A stretch of 64,000 nucleotides of DNA from Spinacia oleracea (taxonomy: Eukaryota > Streptophyta > Magnoliopsida > Caryophyllales > Amaranthaceae), in assembly GCF_020520425.1 (NCBI RefSeq), contig NC_079487.1, positions 133,198,385 through 133,262,384 of the forward strand, written 5' to 3'. Position numbers and translations under genes: made by a program. Positions 21,904-34,201 of the stretch are shown here, in pieces. Below the pieces are notes generated by a model. The model had not been told where the DNA came from. It saw nothing but the letters and a program-made list of their open reading frames with translations, and did no database searches. Numbering within the stretch: the first letter of the stretch is position 1; each line of letters opens with the position of its first letter.

Positions 21904-22445
21904 GAGCTTTGTCCTGGCCAAAGCCAGGTCAATTCAATAATACGCAGCCAAAGTAGGCTGGAATAAATATGAAGATACTTTTTGAGCTTTGTCCTGGCCA
22001 AAGCCAGGACAATTCAATAATACGCAGCCAAAGTAGGCTGGAATAAATATGAAGATACTTTCTGAGCTTTGTCCTGGCCAAAGCCAGGACAATTCAATAA
22101 TACGCAGCCAAAGTAGGCTGGAATAAATATGAAAATACCTTTTGAGCTTTGTCCTGGCCAAAGCCAGGACAATTCAATCATACTCAGCCCAAAGTAGGCT
22201 GAAGTAAACACAAAAACACTTCTCGAGTTTTGTCCTGGCCAAAGCCAGGACAATTCAATAAGGCACAGCCAAAATAGACTGAAGCAAATGCGAAAACACT
22301 TCTCGGTTTTTGTCCCGGCCAAAGCCAGGACAACTCAACAATACACAGTCCAAAACAGGTCGAGGCGAATATAGAAATACTTTTTGAATTCGGCCCTGGC
22401 CAAAGCCAGGACAATCAAGCATGCAAAGTGGGTCAAATGGAAATA
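21904..22445. repeat. 80-bp tandem repeat array, seven copies, each with a perfect hairpin
   Basis: Copies begin at about 21904, 21984, 22064, 22144, 22225, 22305 and 22385. Most contain GTCCTGGCCAAAGCCAGGAC, an 8-bp stem with a 4-base loop, followed by aattcaataatacgcagcc and aaagtaggctg. The first four copies are nearly identical and the last three diverge. The array lies between the pol stop and the 3' end of the antisense gene. Confidence 0.92.
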
Positions 22446-22734
22446 TGGGGGAAACAAAACAATAAAAAAATAGCAAGCAAAAAACCACAAGGTAAAAGGC
22501 AGCATAAGCACGACGAGTTAACAAACAACGGGACCGGCGGCTATACCTCAAAAACTTATGCAATGTACAGCCCTACAAAAATGGCCACTGTTGATAAAAA
22601 CTAAAACCGATAAATATTATCCCCAGAAACAAATTCTTACTCTCCACGCAGGGAGGACAAAAACAACCAGAAAAAATAAACTACGCATTGGCTGAGGTAG
22701 TGCAAGATGAACATGGGGACAGCCGCCTGTGCCA

Positions 22735-24399
22735 TTATTGCCCAACATCATCTTCAGCATCAGACAGAGGCAATTCCCCAGGGTGAACATTTTCAACACA
22801 ATGATCAGGCACCCCATCATCTTCTGGCACCGCACCGCCCGCAGCTAGAGACGCTTGCTCGGCCTCCCTCTTCTTTCTCAAAAGCTCAACATGGAGCCCA
22901 GCCAACCAAGCAGCTTCGATTGGAGACCAGTCAAGATCAGGATGCTTCTCTTGCACTATTAGCGAAGCAGCCTTCCACCCACCATCATAGCTCTGAGTGC
23001 GTAGAGCATACTGCTCATCTGACCGACGGAAGTCGCGAACGGCAGCCACAAGCTGATCTTCGATGGAGTTCTGCAGTTGGGCCATCTCATTGTCATGAGA
23101 CTGCTCAACAGAGAGAAAGTCTTGCTGGAGAGCCTCAATTTTCTGCTGTCCGGTGACCAGATCAATTTGGGCCTGAGAAAAGCTAGCCTGCAGCTGATCA
23201 CGCTCTTCAGTAACAAGCTTCAATTGATCATTAGCCGAAGTAAGACAGGTTGAAGATAACTCCAGATCAGCAGTGAGCTCCTCAATTCTCTTCTTTTGGG
23301 CCTCTATGTGAGCAACGTTGGCAGCAAGTCGTTTCTGGTAAACTATGAAGACTTCTGTCAACTCACGAACAGCGTTGCCACACTAAGAACACAGAAAAAG
23401 AGACAAGCATTATAAGTTGGTGCATAACAAAAAAAAAAAAAAACAAACCAATGTACCAAAGGAGAAGAGAAGTAAACCAAGTATACCTCCATGACCTTCT
23501 GGCAGGCATTCGCCCCAGGAGTATACAAACGCTCTTTGGGCAGGTCGCTGGGCAACTGCAGACCTCTTAACATCCTCAGGGCAAGCGTCCCGCCTTTCTC
23601 AGGGTAGTTCCCATATAAGCTTTCTGATTCGGACACATCCCAGCGCGGGACAAAAGTACGATCCAAAGCAGCAGGACCAGAGAAGATAGCAGCCAGCTCA
23701 GGATCGGCCTGGGGACGAATGTCGAGAAATTCTTTCTCAACGAACTCCTTATGCCGACCCGTGATATGCAGGTCAAGATCATCAGCAGCCAGATCACTTC
23801 CTTGAAGCTCGTGCTCCAAAAACTGTCGAAGAGAGCTACCAGAAGTGTTGCTACGATGGGGATCAGCCGCAGAAGGGGAGGCTCGAAGTTGCTCAGCTCC
23901 GCTATCAAACCTAGGTTGTTTCCCAGGACGCTGAACAAAAGGCGGCTCCTCAGCTTCGATATCCACAGGTTCCGACGCAGAGCCCGAACAACCTGGCTGG
24001 TCACATACCTCACCAGCCACTTCCCCAAAATCATGGCCTGCACCCTCTGTCGGAGCTTCGAGCCCAGCCTCGAAATCGGCTCGGTCACGACGAGAGCCTG
24101 ACAGAGCACCACGATGGGAAGCTCCGCGAGAGGTCTGCCCTCGACGAATAGGAGTGCTCGCAGAACCAGTGTTTGTAGAGGAGACCACTCGAGACACTCT
24201 GGGAACGATCCCAGAACCGCCACCCCGACCAGAACGGCGTGTAGAACTTCTCCTGCTGCCCTCTATTTGGTCAGCCAAAATTTGATACCCATTCGCAGCA
24301 GGATCGGGGGGAGCAGCGCAGATGAAAGAACCATCAGCCCGAACACCCAATTCCTCAAGATTCAAGAATTGACGACCTAAAACAAAAAAAAAAGGAGTA

Positions 24400-24445
<46 letters not shown>

Positions 24446-25116
24446 GCACAAAGAGAAAAGAAAACATGAAGTGAAAAAATAACACAGAACTAACCTTGAG
24501 GGTGAGTAGAACAAAGAAACATAGCGGACATCACGTCATTCCGCAGAACATAACTTGAATGCGGAAGCCAAACACGAGGCAACCGCCCAACCTCTTTACC
24601 AGCAGCATTTAACTTGGGCTCAGATGAAAAATGCTCAAAAGCCCTCTCCTCCAAGACAGCACCATCCAAAATCTCGACTCCCTCTAGCCGAGTCCGAGGT
24701 CTAACAAAGCCCCGAGCAACAGGAAAGTCAGCAGGGACAGCGAGCCAGTAAAACCTATCCTTCCACTCCTTTTGGCCAGTAGGCATCCCATGGCAGGTCA
24801 ATCTTCCACGATTGCAATAGATGGAAAACCAGCCAATCTTGTTCCCAGTACCGCTGTTGCGCAGATGATGGACTCGCTTGCAGAGAGAAAGGGTCTCAGG
24901 AAACTCCAAAAACCGGCAGACCCAAATATAGCTGATCAAAGTACGAACAGCGAAGGGATGGAGCTGAGCTAAGCAAACGTTGAAGGCACGAAGAATCTTC
25001 ACCAGGGTAGGATCCAGAGGAAAGCGCGGACCAAAATCCAGACTATAGGCATAAACGCCTATGCACCCCTCTGGTGGATGCGTAATCCGAGCATCATCGT
25101 CTGGCACGATGAGTCG
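22735..25116 (-). CDS. Antisense gene of the Tat element: exon 1 distal part, exons 2 and 3 (transposase_28-like and coiled coil)
   Basis: This is the downstream part of a minus-strand gene starting at 36290. Exon 1 distal part is 24495-25116, ending CTCAAG before GTTAGT. Exon 2 is 23487-24376, after TTTTAG and before GTATAC. Exon 3 is 22735-23382, after TTCTTAG and ending in a stop. All phases agree (1 at the first junction, 0 at the second). The exon 1 part (GCIGVYAYSLDFG, LVKILRAFNVCLAQL, FYWLAVPADFPV) resembles the plant family annotated as putative gypsy-type transposon protein (Pfam Transposase_28). Exon 2 is Ser/Arg/Gly-rich and low-complexity. Exon 3 is a long coiled coil (KKRIEELTADLELSS, QKIEALQQDFLSVEQ). 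Its role in the element is unknown. The frame is broken between 25116 and 35549 by the copia element. Confidence 0.75.
24377..24494 (-). other. Intron 1 of the antisense gene, containing a long T run (A run on plus strand)
   Basis: GTTAGT donor and TTTTGTTTTAG acceptor bracket 118 nt. A run of about 40 A on the plus strand sits at about 24401-24440, so the transcript has a very long polypyrimidine tract. Confidence 0.65.
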
Positions 25117-25121
25117 ATAAC

Positions 25122-26463
25122 TGTTAGGTTATGATACATATGACATTTACATAGATCATGCGGAAACAACCATTAACCCAGGAAACATATTATTTACACA
25201 TAATCATATAGCATAATTAGATGCATACTCTTTGTTGCGTGCCTTCCCTAGCTGCGCCCGAACCGAACAAGAACAAGTCTTTTAGGACTCCAAGTGTCGT
25301 CCCTCCGTAGAAAGTCCACAGCACGTCCGGATCCGCCTTAAGATTGACCAACTAGAATCGCCCTTAAGGTACTCAGAAAATTCGGCACTTTTGGGGCAAG
25401 ATGGGTGTTTGAATTTTCTCTCAAAAACTCACTTTTGAATACTTTGAAACTTGTGTATAAATTATGACCCCTAGGCCTTTATTTATAGAGTTATGGGAAA
25501 AGGAATCGTAATCCTAGTAGGATGCGAATTAATTGGAATTAGAATTCTACATGAATTCTACTTAATCAATTTATCCAATAGGAATAGACATTTAATCATA
25601 CACTGACTCTTGCAGATTCAGGAATCTCGCATGAGCTCAAACTCACACACACACGGCAGCCACAAGGGCTGCCCACGCATGCGAGCAGCAGCCCACGCAG
25701 CGCGGCCCACGCATGCGCGGCCTTGTGCGCGCTGGGCTGTGGCGTGCGTGCTTGCTGGGCGATGGCCTGGCTTCGTGCTGGGCCTTCGTCCGGCAGGCCT
25801 CGTCCGATGCTAATTCGTACGATACGCTTCCGATTAAATTTCCATTTCCGGAATCTATTTCCGATACGAACAATATTTAATATTTCCGATTCCGGAATTA
25901 ATTTCCGTTTCGAACAAATATTTAATATTTCCGTTTCCGGAATTATTTTCCGATTCCGGTAATATTTCCGATTCTGACAATATTTCCGTTTCCGGTAATA
26001 TTTCCGATTCTGGTAATATTTCCATTTTCCAACAATATTTTCCGATACGTACCATGTTTCCGTTTCCGGCAACATCTACGACTTGGGTAATATTCATATT
26101 TCCGATACGATCCATATTTCCGTTTCCGGCAATATCATCGTTTCCGGAGTATTCATTTCTTGCCTGTGACGATCTTAGCTCCCACTGAAACCAAGATCCG
26201 TCGGTTCCGAATATTCATAGATGGAGTATTTAATGCTATTAAATACTTGATCCGTTTACGTACTATTTGTGTGACCCTACGGGTTCAGTCAAGAGTAAGC
26301 TGTGGATTAATATCATTAATTCCACTTGAACTGAAGCGGCCTCTAGCTAGGCATTCAGCTCACTTGATCTCACTGAATTATTAACTTGTTAATTAATACT
26401 GAACCGCATTTATTAGACTTTAACATAGAATGCATACTTGGACCAAGGGCATTATTTCCTTCA
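25122..26463 (-). repeat. 3' LTR of the nested copia element
   Basis: 1342 bp. On the element strand it begins TGAAGGAAATAATGCCC and ends CCTAACA. It contains a GC-rich island (about 25660-25810) and a tttccg-rich short-repeat zone (about 25845-26155). Apparent frames in it are repeat artefacts. Confidence 0.95.
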
Positions 26464-26476
26464 GTCTCCCACTTGT
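26464..26476 (-). other. Polypurine tract of the nested copia element
   Basis: ACAAGTGGGAGAC on the minus strand directly precedes the 3' LTR. Confidence 0.8.
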
Positions 26477-27327
26477 CCTTAGGGACAAGTGTGCATTTCC
26501 TAATTCCTTTGTCGCTCGATGCTTGCTCTTGAACATAAGGTAAGAGTTGTCATCCTTATTATGTCCAGAGGTGTTCCTCGGTTTCAGAGTTCAACTGATC
26601 AAATAAACAGATAATCATAGCCTATGATTCATCCGAGCACGGCCATGCATTTCACAGTTTCTAGCTCTCCGAGTGGCCTTGTACAACTTTTAAGCATCTC
26701 ATCCCGATTTATGGGAGGACAATCCCAATCTTGCGATCTTGAGATTAGACTTCGTTTGATAGGTGATTACCTGAGCGTTGCCTTTATAGCCTCCTTTTAC
26801 GGTGCGACGGTTGGTCAACGTCAAAGCAACCAGTTCTCAAACAAGTAATCTCAAATCACTCAGGTATTGAGGATTTAGTGTCTAATAATTTAATGAAATT
26901 TACTTATGACAGACTTTCATCTCTTACAGTAAAGTTTCATAGGTCTTGTCCGATACTAGTCTTCCCAAAGTAAGTATCTATGCAAATGATTATGACATTG
27001 CCATGTCCACATAGTTCAAGAAACAGAACTACTAGTCATCTTGCATTCTAATCGTCTAACGTTTTCTATGCGTCCAATTTTATAGAAAACTCCGACTAGG
27101 GACCATTTTCAACCTTTGACATTCAAGTTCACTTGATAGACATTTCTTAGTCACAGGACTGGTCCTGACAGTCTATCTTGAATATATCGTCAAGTTGAAG
27201 GGACTCATCATTTAATAAACCACAAATTAAATGGAAAAATGAATTCCTTTCATTTATTGTGAATGATTAACCAATAATGTTTTACAAAGATTTAAACTCT
27301 AAAACTTTAAAACATTAAACAGAGACA

Positions 27328-30300
27328 TCAAAGCCATTCTCCAATATGCTTGATTCCCATAGCTGCAGTGTGCGAGTTGTGCTTCGCTTGCGGCAGAGGT
27401 TTAGTTAATGGATCTGATATGTTGTCATCAGTTCCAATTTTGCTTATCTCGACTTCTTTTCTTTCAACGAACTCTCGTAGAAGGTGAAATCTACGAAGTA
27501 CATGCTTGACTATCTGGTGGTGTCTAGGCTCTTTTGCCTGTGCAATAGCTCCGTTATTATCACAATACAGGGCTATTGGTCCTTTAATGGAGGGGACTAC
27601 ACCAAGTTCTCCTATGAACTTCCTTAGCCATATAGCTTCCTTTGCTGCTTCATGTGCAGCAATGTACTCCGCTTCAGTTGTAGAATCCGCAATGGTGCTT
27701 TGCTTAGCACTTTTCCAGCTTACTGCTCCTCCGTTGAGGCAGAAGACAAACCCAGACTGTGATCTGAAATCATCTTTGTCGGTTTGGAAACTTGCGTCCG
27801 TATAGCCTTTAACAATTAATTCATCATCTCCACCATAGACCAGGAAGTCATCTTTGTGCCTTTTTAGGTACTTCAGAATGTTCTTGGCAGCAGTCCAATG
27901 CGCCTCTCCTGGGTCTGACTGGTATCTGCTCGTAGCACTGAGTGCGTACGCAACATCCGGGCGTGTACATATCATAGCATACATTATTGAACCAATCAAT
28001 GATGCATATGGAATCCCATTCATTCGTCTACGCTCATCAAGTGTTTTTGGGCACTGAGTCTTGCTTAGAGTCATTCCATGAGACATGGGTAGGTAGCCTC
28101 GCTTGGAGTCCGCCATCTTGAACCTATCAAGCACCTTATTGATATAAGTGCTTTGACTAAGTCCAATCATCTTTTTAGATCTATCTCTGTAAATCTTGAT
28201 GCCCAATATGTACTGTGCTTCCCCTAGATCCTTCATCGAAAAACATTTCCCAAGCCAAATCTTGACAGAGTTCAACATAGGAATGTCATTTCCGATAAGC
28301 AATATGTCGTCGACATATAATACTAGGAAAGCAATTTTGCTCCCACTGACCTTCTTGTATACACAAGATTCGTCCGCGTTCTTGATGAAACCAAAGTCAC
28401 TGACTGCTTCATCAAAACGTATATTCCAGCTCCTGGATGCCTGCTTCAATCCGTAGATTGACTTCTTTAGCTTGCATACCTTTTTAGCATTCTTTGGATC
28501 CTCAAAACCTTCAGGCTGTGTCATAAACACAGTTTATGTTAAAACGCCGTTTAAGAAAGCAGTTTTGACATCCATCTGCCATATTTCGTAATCGTAATAT
28601 GCAGCGATTGCTAACATTATTCGAATAGACTTTAGCATTGCAACTGGTGAAAAGGTTTCATCGTAATCCACACCGTGGACTTGCCTGTAACCTTTTGCAA
28701 CCAATCTAGCTTTGAAAACTTCAAGTTTCCCATCCTTGTCCTTTTTCAGTTTGAAAACCCATTTGCTTCCAATGGCTTGGTAGCCATCTGGCAAATCGAC
28801 CAAATCCCATACTTGGTTTTCAGACATGGAGTCTAATTCAGATTGCATGGCTTCTTGCCACTGCTTGGAGCTAGGGCTCGTCATAGCTTGCTTGTAAGTC
28901 GCAGGTTCATCACTTTCAAGTAATAGAACGTCATAGCTCTCGTTCGTCAAAATACCTAAGTACCTTTCCGGTTGAGATCTATATCTTTGCGATCTACGCG
29001 GGGTAACATTTCTAGATTGACCATGATTCTCACCAGATTCTTCTAAAGATCTCTGAGTTTCATCCTGAATGTCATCTTGAGCATTCTCTAGAGTTTGTTG
29101 TTCGACTCGAATTTCTTCGAGGTCTACTTTTCTCCCACTTGTCATTTTGGAAATGTGATCTTTCTCCAAAAAGACACCATCTCGAGCAACAAACACTTTG
29201 TTCTCAGATGTATTGTAGAAGTAATACCCCTTTGTTTCCTTTGGATAGCCCACAAGGATACATTTGTCAGATTTTGGATGAAGTTTGTCTGAAATTAATC
29301 GTTTGACGTATACTTCACATCCCCAAATCTTAAGAAAAGACACATTTGGAGGCTTTCCAAACCATAATTCGTATGGAGTCTTTTCGACAGCTTTAGACGG
29401 AGCTCTATTTATAGTGAGTGCAGCTGTATTTAGTGCATGTCCCCAAAATTCTAATGGAAGTTCGGCCTGACCCATCATTGACCTGACCATGTCTAGCAAG
29501 GTTCTGTTCCTCCGTTCTGACACACCGTTCCATTGTGGTGTTCCAGGAGGAGTCAATTCTGATAGAATTCCACATTCTTTCAGATGGTCATCAAATTCAT
29601 AGCTCAGATATTCACCGCCTCTATCAGACCGCAGTGCCTTGATCTTCTTGCCTAATTGATTCTCTACTTCACTCTGAAATTCCTTGAATTTGTCAAAGGA
29701 TTCAGACTTATGCTTCATTAGGTAGACATAACCATACCTACTGAAGTCATCAGTGAAAGTGATAAAGTAGCTGAAACCACCTCTAGCATTTGTACTCATT
29801 GGTCCACATACATCTGTATGGATTAAACCCAATAGTTCATTTGCTCTTTCTCCAACTTTAGAGAAAGGTTGCTTTGTCATTTTGCCAAGTAAACATGATT
29901 CGCATTTACCATAATCCTCTAAGTCAAATGGTTCTAGAATTCCTTCCCTTTGAAGTCTTTCTAAGCGTTTCAAGTTTATATGGCCTAATCGACAATGCCA
30001 CAGATAGGTGAGATCTGAATCATCCTTTTTGGCCTTTTTGGTATTTATGTTATATACTTGTTTGTCGTGATCTAATAAATAAAGTCCATTGACTAATCTA
30101 GCAGATCCATAAAACATCTCTTTAAAATAAAACGAACAACTATTGTCTTTTATTATAAAGGAAAATCCCTTAGCATCTAAGCAAGAAACTGAAATGATGT
30201 TTTTAGTAAGACTTGGAACATGGAAACATTCTTCCAGTTCCAAAACTAGCCCGGAGGGCAACGACAAATAGTAAGTTCCTACGGCTAATGCAGCAATCCG

Positions 30301-31314
30301 TGCTCCATTTCCCACTCGTAGGTCGACTTCTCCCTTGCTTAACTTTCTACTTCTTCTTAGTCCCTGTGGATTGGAACATAAGTGTGAGCCACAACCTGTA
30401 TCTAATACCCAAGAAGTTGAATTAGCAAGTATACAGTCTATAACGAAAATACCTGAAGATGGAACGACTGTTCCGTTCTTCTGATCTTCCTTTAGCTTTG
30501 GACATTCTCTTTTGTAATGGCCTATTCCATCACAATAAAGACAGCTTGATGTGGACTTGTCCTGCTTTGATTTAGCATTGCCCTTGGACTTTCCACCTTT
30601 CTTGAATGGTCTCTTTCTAGCCTTGAGTAAATCCTTGGCTTCACAGTCCAGTACTATTTCAGCCTTTCTGACAAGGTGAATAAATTCTGCAACTGTTTCT
30701 TCTCTTGGTTCACTTAGGTATTGTTGCTTGAAGCGACCAAACCCACTGTGTAGTGAATTGAGCAAGACAGAGACTGCCATCCTTTCGCTTATTGGTGTTC
30801 CTAGTAGACTTAGGCGATCAAAATATGAACACATAAGATCCACATGGAACCTCAGTGGGACGCCTACCCTCTGTTTAGTGCGAAGGAGCTGAACATGTGT
30901 TTCTTGGACCTCCATCCTATAACACCTGTTGGGAGAACTAACCTTTAGTCCAGACATTGATTCAATCAACTCATGGACGTTCAGGTCCCTGTCCTCCGTA
31001 CTTCCACGACAGATATCCCTCAGATTCTTGATGAGCGTAAAAGGTTCATAGGCTACAAACCTTCTAGCCCAATCATCAGGGATATTGTTCAGCATGAGAC
31101 TCATAACCTTTTTGAGATCCGCATCCCAGGCGTAAAATCTCTCAGGGGTCATGTCTCTGGCATAGTAGCTTGGCATGGGATGTGATAGTACATACTCAAG
31201 TCCATTGAGTTTGACTATTTCAACTAGCTTAGCTTCCCATTCAAGAAAATTTGTCAGGTTCAGCTTGACCATAAGCTCAGAACCCATGATGATGTTTTGA
31301 TTGTTGTTTGCCAT
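27328..31314 (-). pseudogene. Ty1/copia gag-pol polyprotein with one in-frame stop
   Basis: The frame begins at ATG 31314 (MANNNQN) and continues in one phase to 27328, except for a TAA at 28534-28536 inside reverse transcriptase. Domains in order: UBN2-type gag; zinc knuckle CLYCDGIGHYKREC; protease WVLDTGCGSHLC; GAG-pre-integrase LWHCRLGHINLKRLERL; integrase core (DVCGPMSTNARGG, FTDDFSRYGYVY, LRSDRGGEYLS, PPGTPQWNGVSERRNRTL); reverse transcriptase (IGSKWVFKLKKDKDGK, DVKTAFLNG, YVDD at 28306-28317); RNase H (YTDASFQTDKDD, STTEAEYIA, YCDNNGAIAQAKEP). As it stands, translation would end early in reverse transcriptase, giving Gag, protease and integrase but no active polymerase from this copy. 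It could be mobilised in trans. Confidence 0.93.
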
Positions 31315-34184
31315 ATTAAAAACTACAATTGAAAAGAATAAACAAATAAATAACCATTCACAGTTTCTCTTAATAAACTTAAATTCTAGCATTCATGCAT
31401 AATTCAATGTTTATTAAGCATTTTATTCAAGTTATGTGTTCCGGCAGGTGTGAATAAAATGATTCCAAGATCCTAAAATCATTGAAGAACTAAGCACAGT
31501 TTGTCGACTTAATCCTAGAACATCTTAGGTAAGCAAAAGCCTTTTGCTAATAGTCTAGAAACTATTCTTGGTTGATAGGTACGTCTAAGAACTTATTAGG
31601 TAAACCTATCGAATTTGCCACGACATAAAAGGACTCCTTACTTATATCGTTGAGTTTCACCAAAACTAACATGTACTCACAATTATTTGTGTACCTTGCC
31701 CCTTTAGGACCAATAAGTAACACCTCGCTGAGCGAAAACTATTACTAGATTGATGTAAAGGATATCCAAGCAAGTGTATATTTTGGCATGGCACCTTTTA
31801 ACTCAATTTTTAAGTTTGGAACTTAAGGCTCTTACTATGTTGGTTAGATTTTAAGTGAACTAAAATCCTTAATCATACAACATAATCAAGCTTTTGATCT
31901 CATGCATTTTAAGACATATTTAAAGCAATAAATAACTTAAAACATGCATAAGATATTTGTGATCTAGTATGGCCCGACTTCATCTTGAAGCTTTGACTTC
32001 AAAGTCCGTCTTGAAAATCTCCGTGGGAGGCACCATTTTCTTCAAATAGGATAAGTTATAACTAATTACAACTATTTGATGGTACGCAGACCATATTTGA
32101 ATTGAAAAACAACTTTGGTACTTTAGACCAATTACATTCAAATTAATGGTACGCAGACCATATTTTCTATCCTATTTGGGCCATACTAGTCACTTCATAA
32201 CCTGCAAAACAGTACATATACAATATATACCATTCACCCATTCATTATCATGAATGGCCCACATAGCTGGTTAGTTAAACACATTATGCATCACGTAAAC
32301 ATTTGCAGCAATTAATCAAGGGCACCAATAATCTACCAATTATTCAGTCCTTATTAATTCTAATCGAGTTGTTTTAACCTTAAGGATTTGTAGACCTAAT
32401 CAAGAGTTTATGACTAAAAAGCACTCCCACTCAAACCAATAAATTCATATGCTTTACTAATTTTAAACATAAAATTGTATTTCTAGTCTAACCGGAAACA
32501 TACAAATTTAATTAAAATTTAAAGCTCATATAAATTTATAATTGAATCCAAAAAATTTAATTTAATTTCAGTCGCATTTAAATTAATTCATGATTTTAAT
32601 TTTAGTAAAATAATTAGAATAAATTCCATTTATTATAATTATAATATTCAAAATTAAAATCCAAGAAATTAATTCAAATTATTAATTTTAAAATTAATTA
32701 AAATTACGTGAACTGAAATTTTCAAATTAAACATTCAAAAACGATCTAATCGAAACGCAAACACCCTACGCGTTGCACGCCCATGGGCCGTACGCACACA
32801 GCCATTGCTGGCCATGTGCGCGCAGCCCATGCGCTCGTCGCATAGCTGCTGCTGTCCTATCCGCAAGCCTCCGCACAGCGCCCACCGCACGCGAGCTATC
32901 GCTCGCAGCGCGCGCGCGTTACCGCGCTCGCTGGTGCGCGAGATCGCTCGCTGGTGCGCGCGAGCCATCGCTCGCTGGGGCGCTGCATCGCTCGCTGGTG
33001 CGCGCGAGCCATCGCTCGCTGGTGCGCGCGAGCCATCGCTCGCTGGCGCGCGAGATCGCTCGCTGCGCGCGCGCGAGCCATCGCTCGCTGGTGCGCGACA
33101 TCGCTCGCTGGGCGGGCGACGTCGCGCGCTGTGCGCGCGAGTGATGCTGTGCGCAGCGCTCGTGGCACGCGAGCTTGCGCTCGCTGCGCACGAGGTTGCG
33201 CGCTGTTGTGCGAGGCAGCGCGCGCTGTGGCGCAGCTCGCTTGCTGCCCACACGCGACTGCCTTGGCTCGCCTCTCGCCCATGCCCATCCGTTCATTGCT
33301 CGTGGCACACGACACAAGGCAGGGCTGCTGCCTTGTGCTCGTGCACTATGCCCTTGCTCATTGCATTCGTGCCGCACGGGCGACGAGCTCCCTTGCTCGT
33401 CGTCGCATGCCCGCATTATACAACACCCCTTAAGGGTAACACGAAGCGTCCATTGCTTCGTGCGTGCAAGTTATTTGAACGAATCGCATAAAAATTTAAA
33501 ATTTATATTTAAAATTAATGACAAATTAATAAATATTATTAATTTCATAATTTTAGGGCGAAAAATCGAAAATTTATTATCCAATTGATTTCCGATTGAT
33601 ATGGATTCAAGTCTAGGTCATAAAAATTTAAAATTTATCGTAAATTTACAATTTTTATGGTGGTTTTTAATCATAGGTTTCTAATTAAATTACAATTAAT
33701 TATGAAAATCAAATTAATTCTAAATTATTCTAATTTTCAACAAATTAATCATAATTACAAATTAGATTGCATAATTAACAAGACTAGGCATTCAAACTTG
33801 TTAAACATATGCAGTAGGTCAATCAAAAATTCAAGATTTATCAACAGGAATCGCAAATATTTAATTTAACATCTTAAATTTACGAAATTTTGCATCCGAA
33901 AAACTAAAACCTTCGAAAAGTCATAGTTAGGCTTCGAATTTGAGAATTCTGGGTTCGGCAGAAAAATACTATTTTTGTCAAAATTTTAGAATGCCTTTTA
34001 CATGCGGAATTGACACAAAAATCACTCAATTCGGATGAGTAATGAAGAAACTGCCGAAAAACTGCGTACATATAAACGCAATTTGCAATTAATTAACAAT
34101 TACGAAAATTAATCACCCCTTTTAATTCTTGCAAATTTGTAATATTTAACCATGTTCATGCAATTTAGATTATGAAAATAATAA
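31315..34184 (-). other. Long leader of the nested copia element, no gene
   Basis: About 2.9 kb between the primer site and the gag ATG. It is AT-rich apart from a strongly GC-rich repeat block at about 32750-33410. A segment containing ggtacgcagaccatatt occurs twice (about 32080 and 32149). No coding frame is supported. Confidence 0.7.
32860..33240. repeat. GC-rich minisatellite, units of about 24 bp
   Basis: Units built on gctggtgcgcgcgagccatc with gctc ends repeat with small length changes. Both strands show long but repetitive frames (for example ASDGSRAP repeats), which reflect the repeat rather than a gene. Confidence 0.85.
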
Positions 34185-34200
34185 GGGGCTCGTGATACCA
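34185..34200 (-). other. Primer binding site of the nested copia element (initiator Met tRNA type)
   Basis: TGGTATCACGAGCCCC on the minus strand lies one base after the 5' LTR and resembles the complement of the initiator methionine tRNA 3' end. Confidence 0.8.
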
Positions 34201-34201
34201 C

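Noticed and set aside
21904-22445. CRISPR-like array
   Set aside because: Units are 80 bp with no unique spacers, in a plant retrotransposon.
21934-22563. Minus-strand frames with repeated LSWLWPGQ-like segments
   Set aside because: They are translations of the 80-bp tandem array; repeat length and phase explain them.
25596-26384. Several frames in the copia LTR (and identical ones at 34676-35464)
   Set aside because: They are duplicates in both LTRs, built on short repeats, with no protein-like composition.
32735-33588. Long frames on both strands with Ala/Arg/Ser repeats
   Set aside because: They come from the GC-rich minisatellite in the copia leader; frames are open on both strands because the repeat lacks stops.
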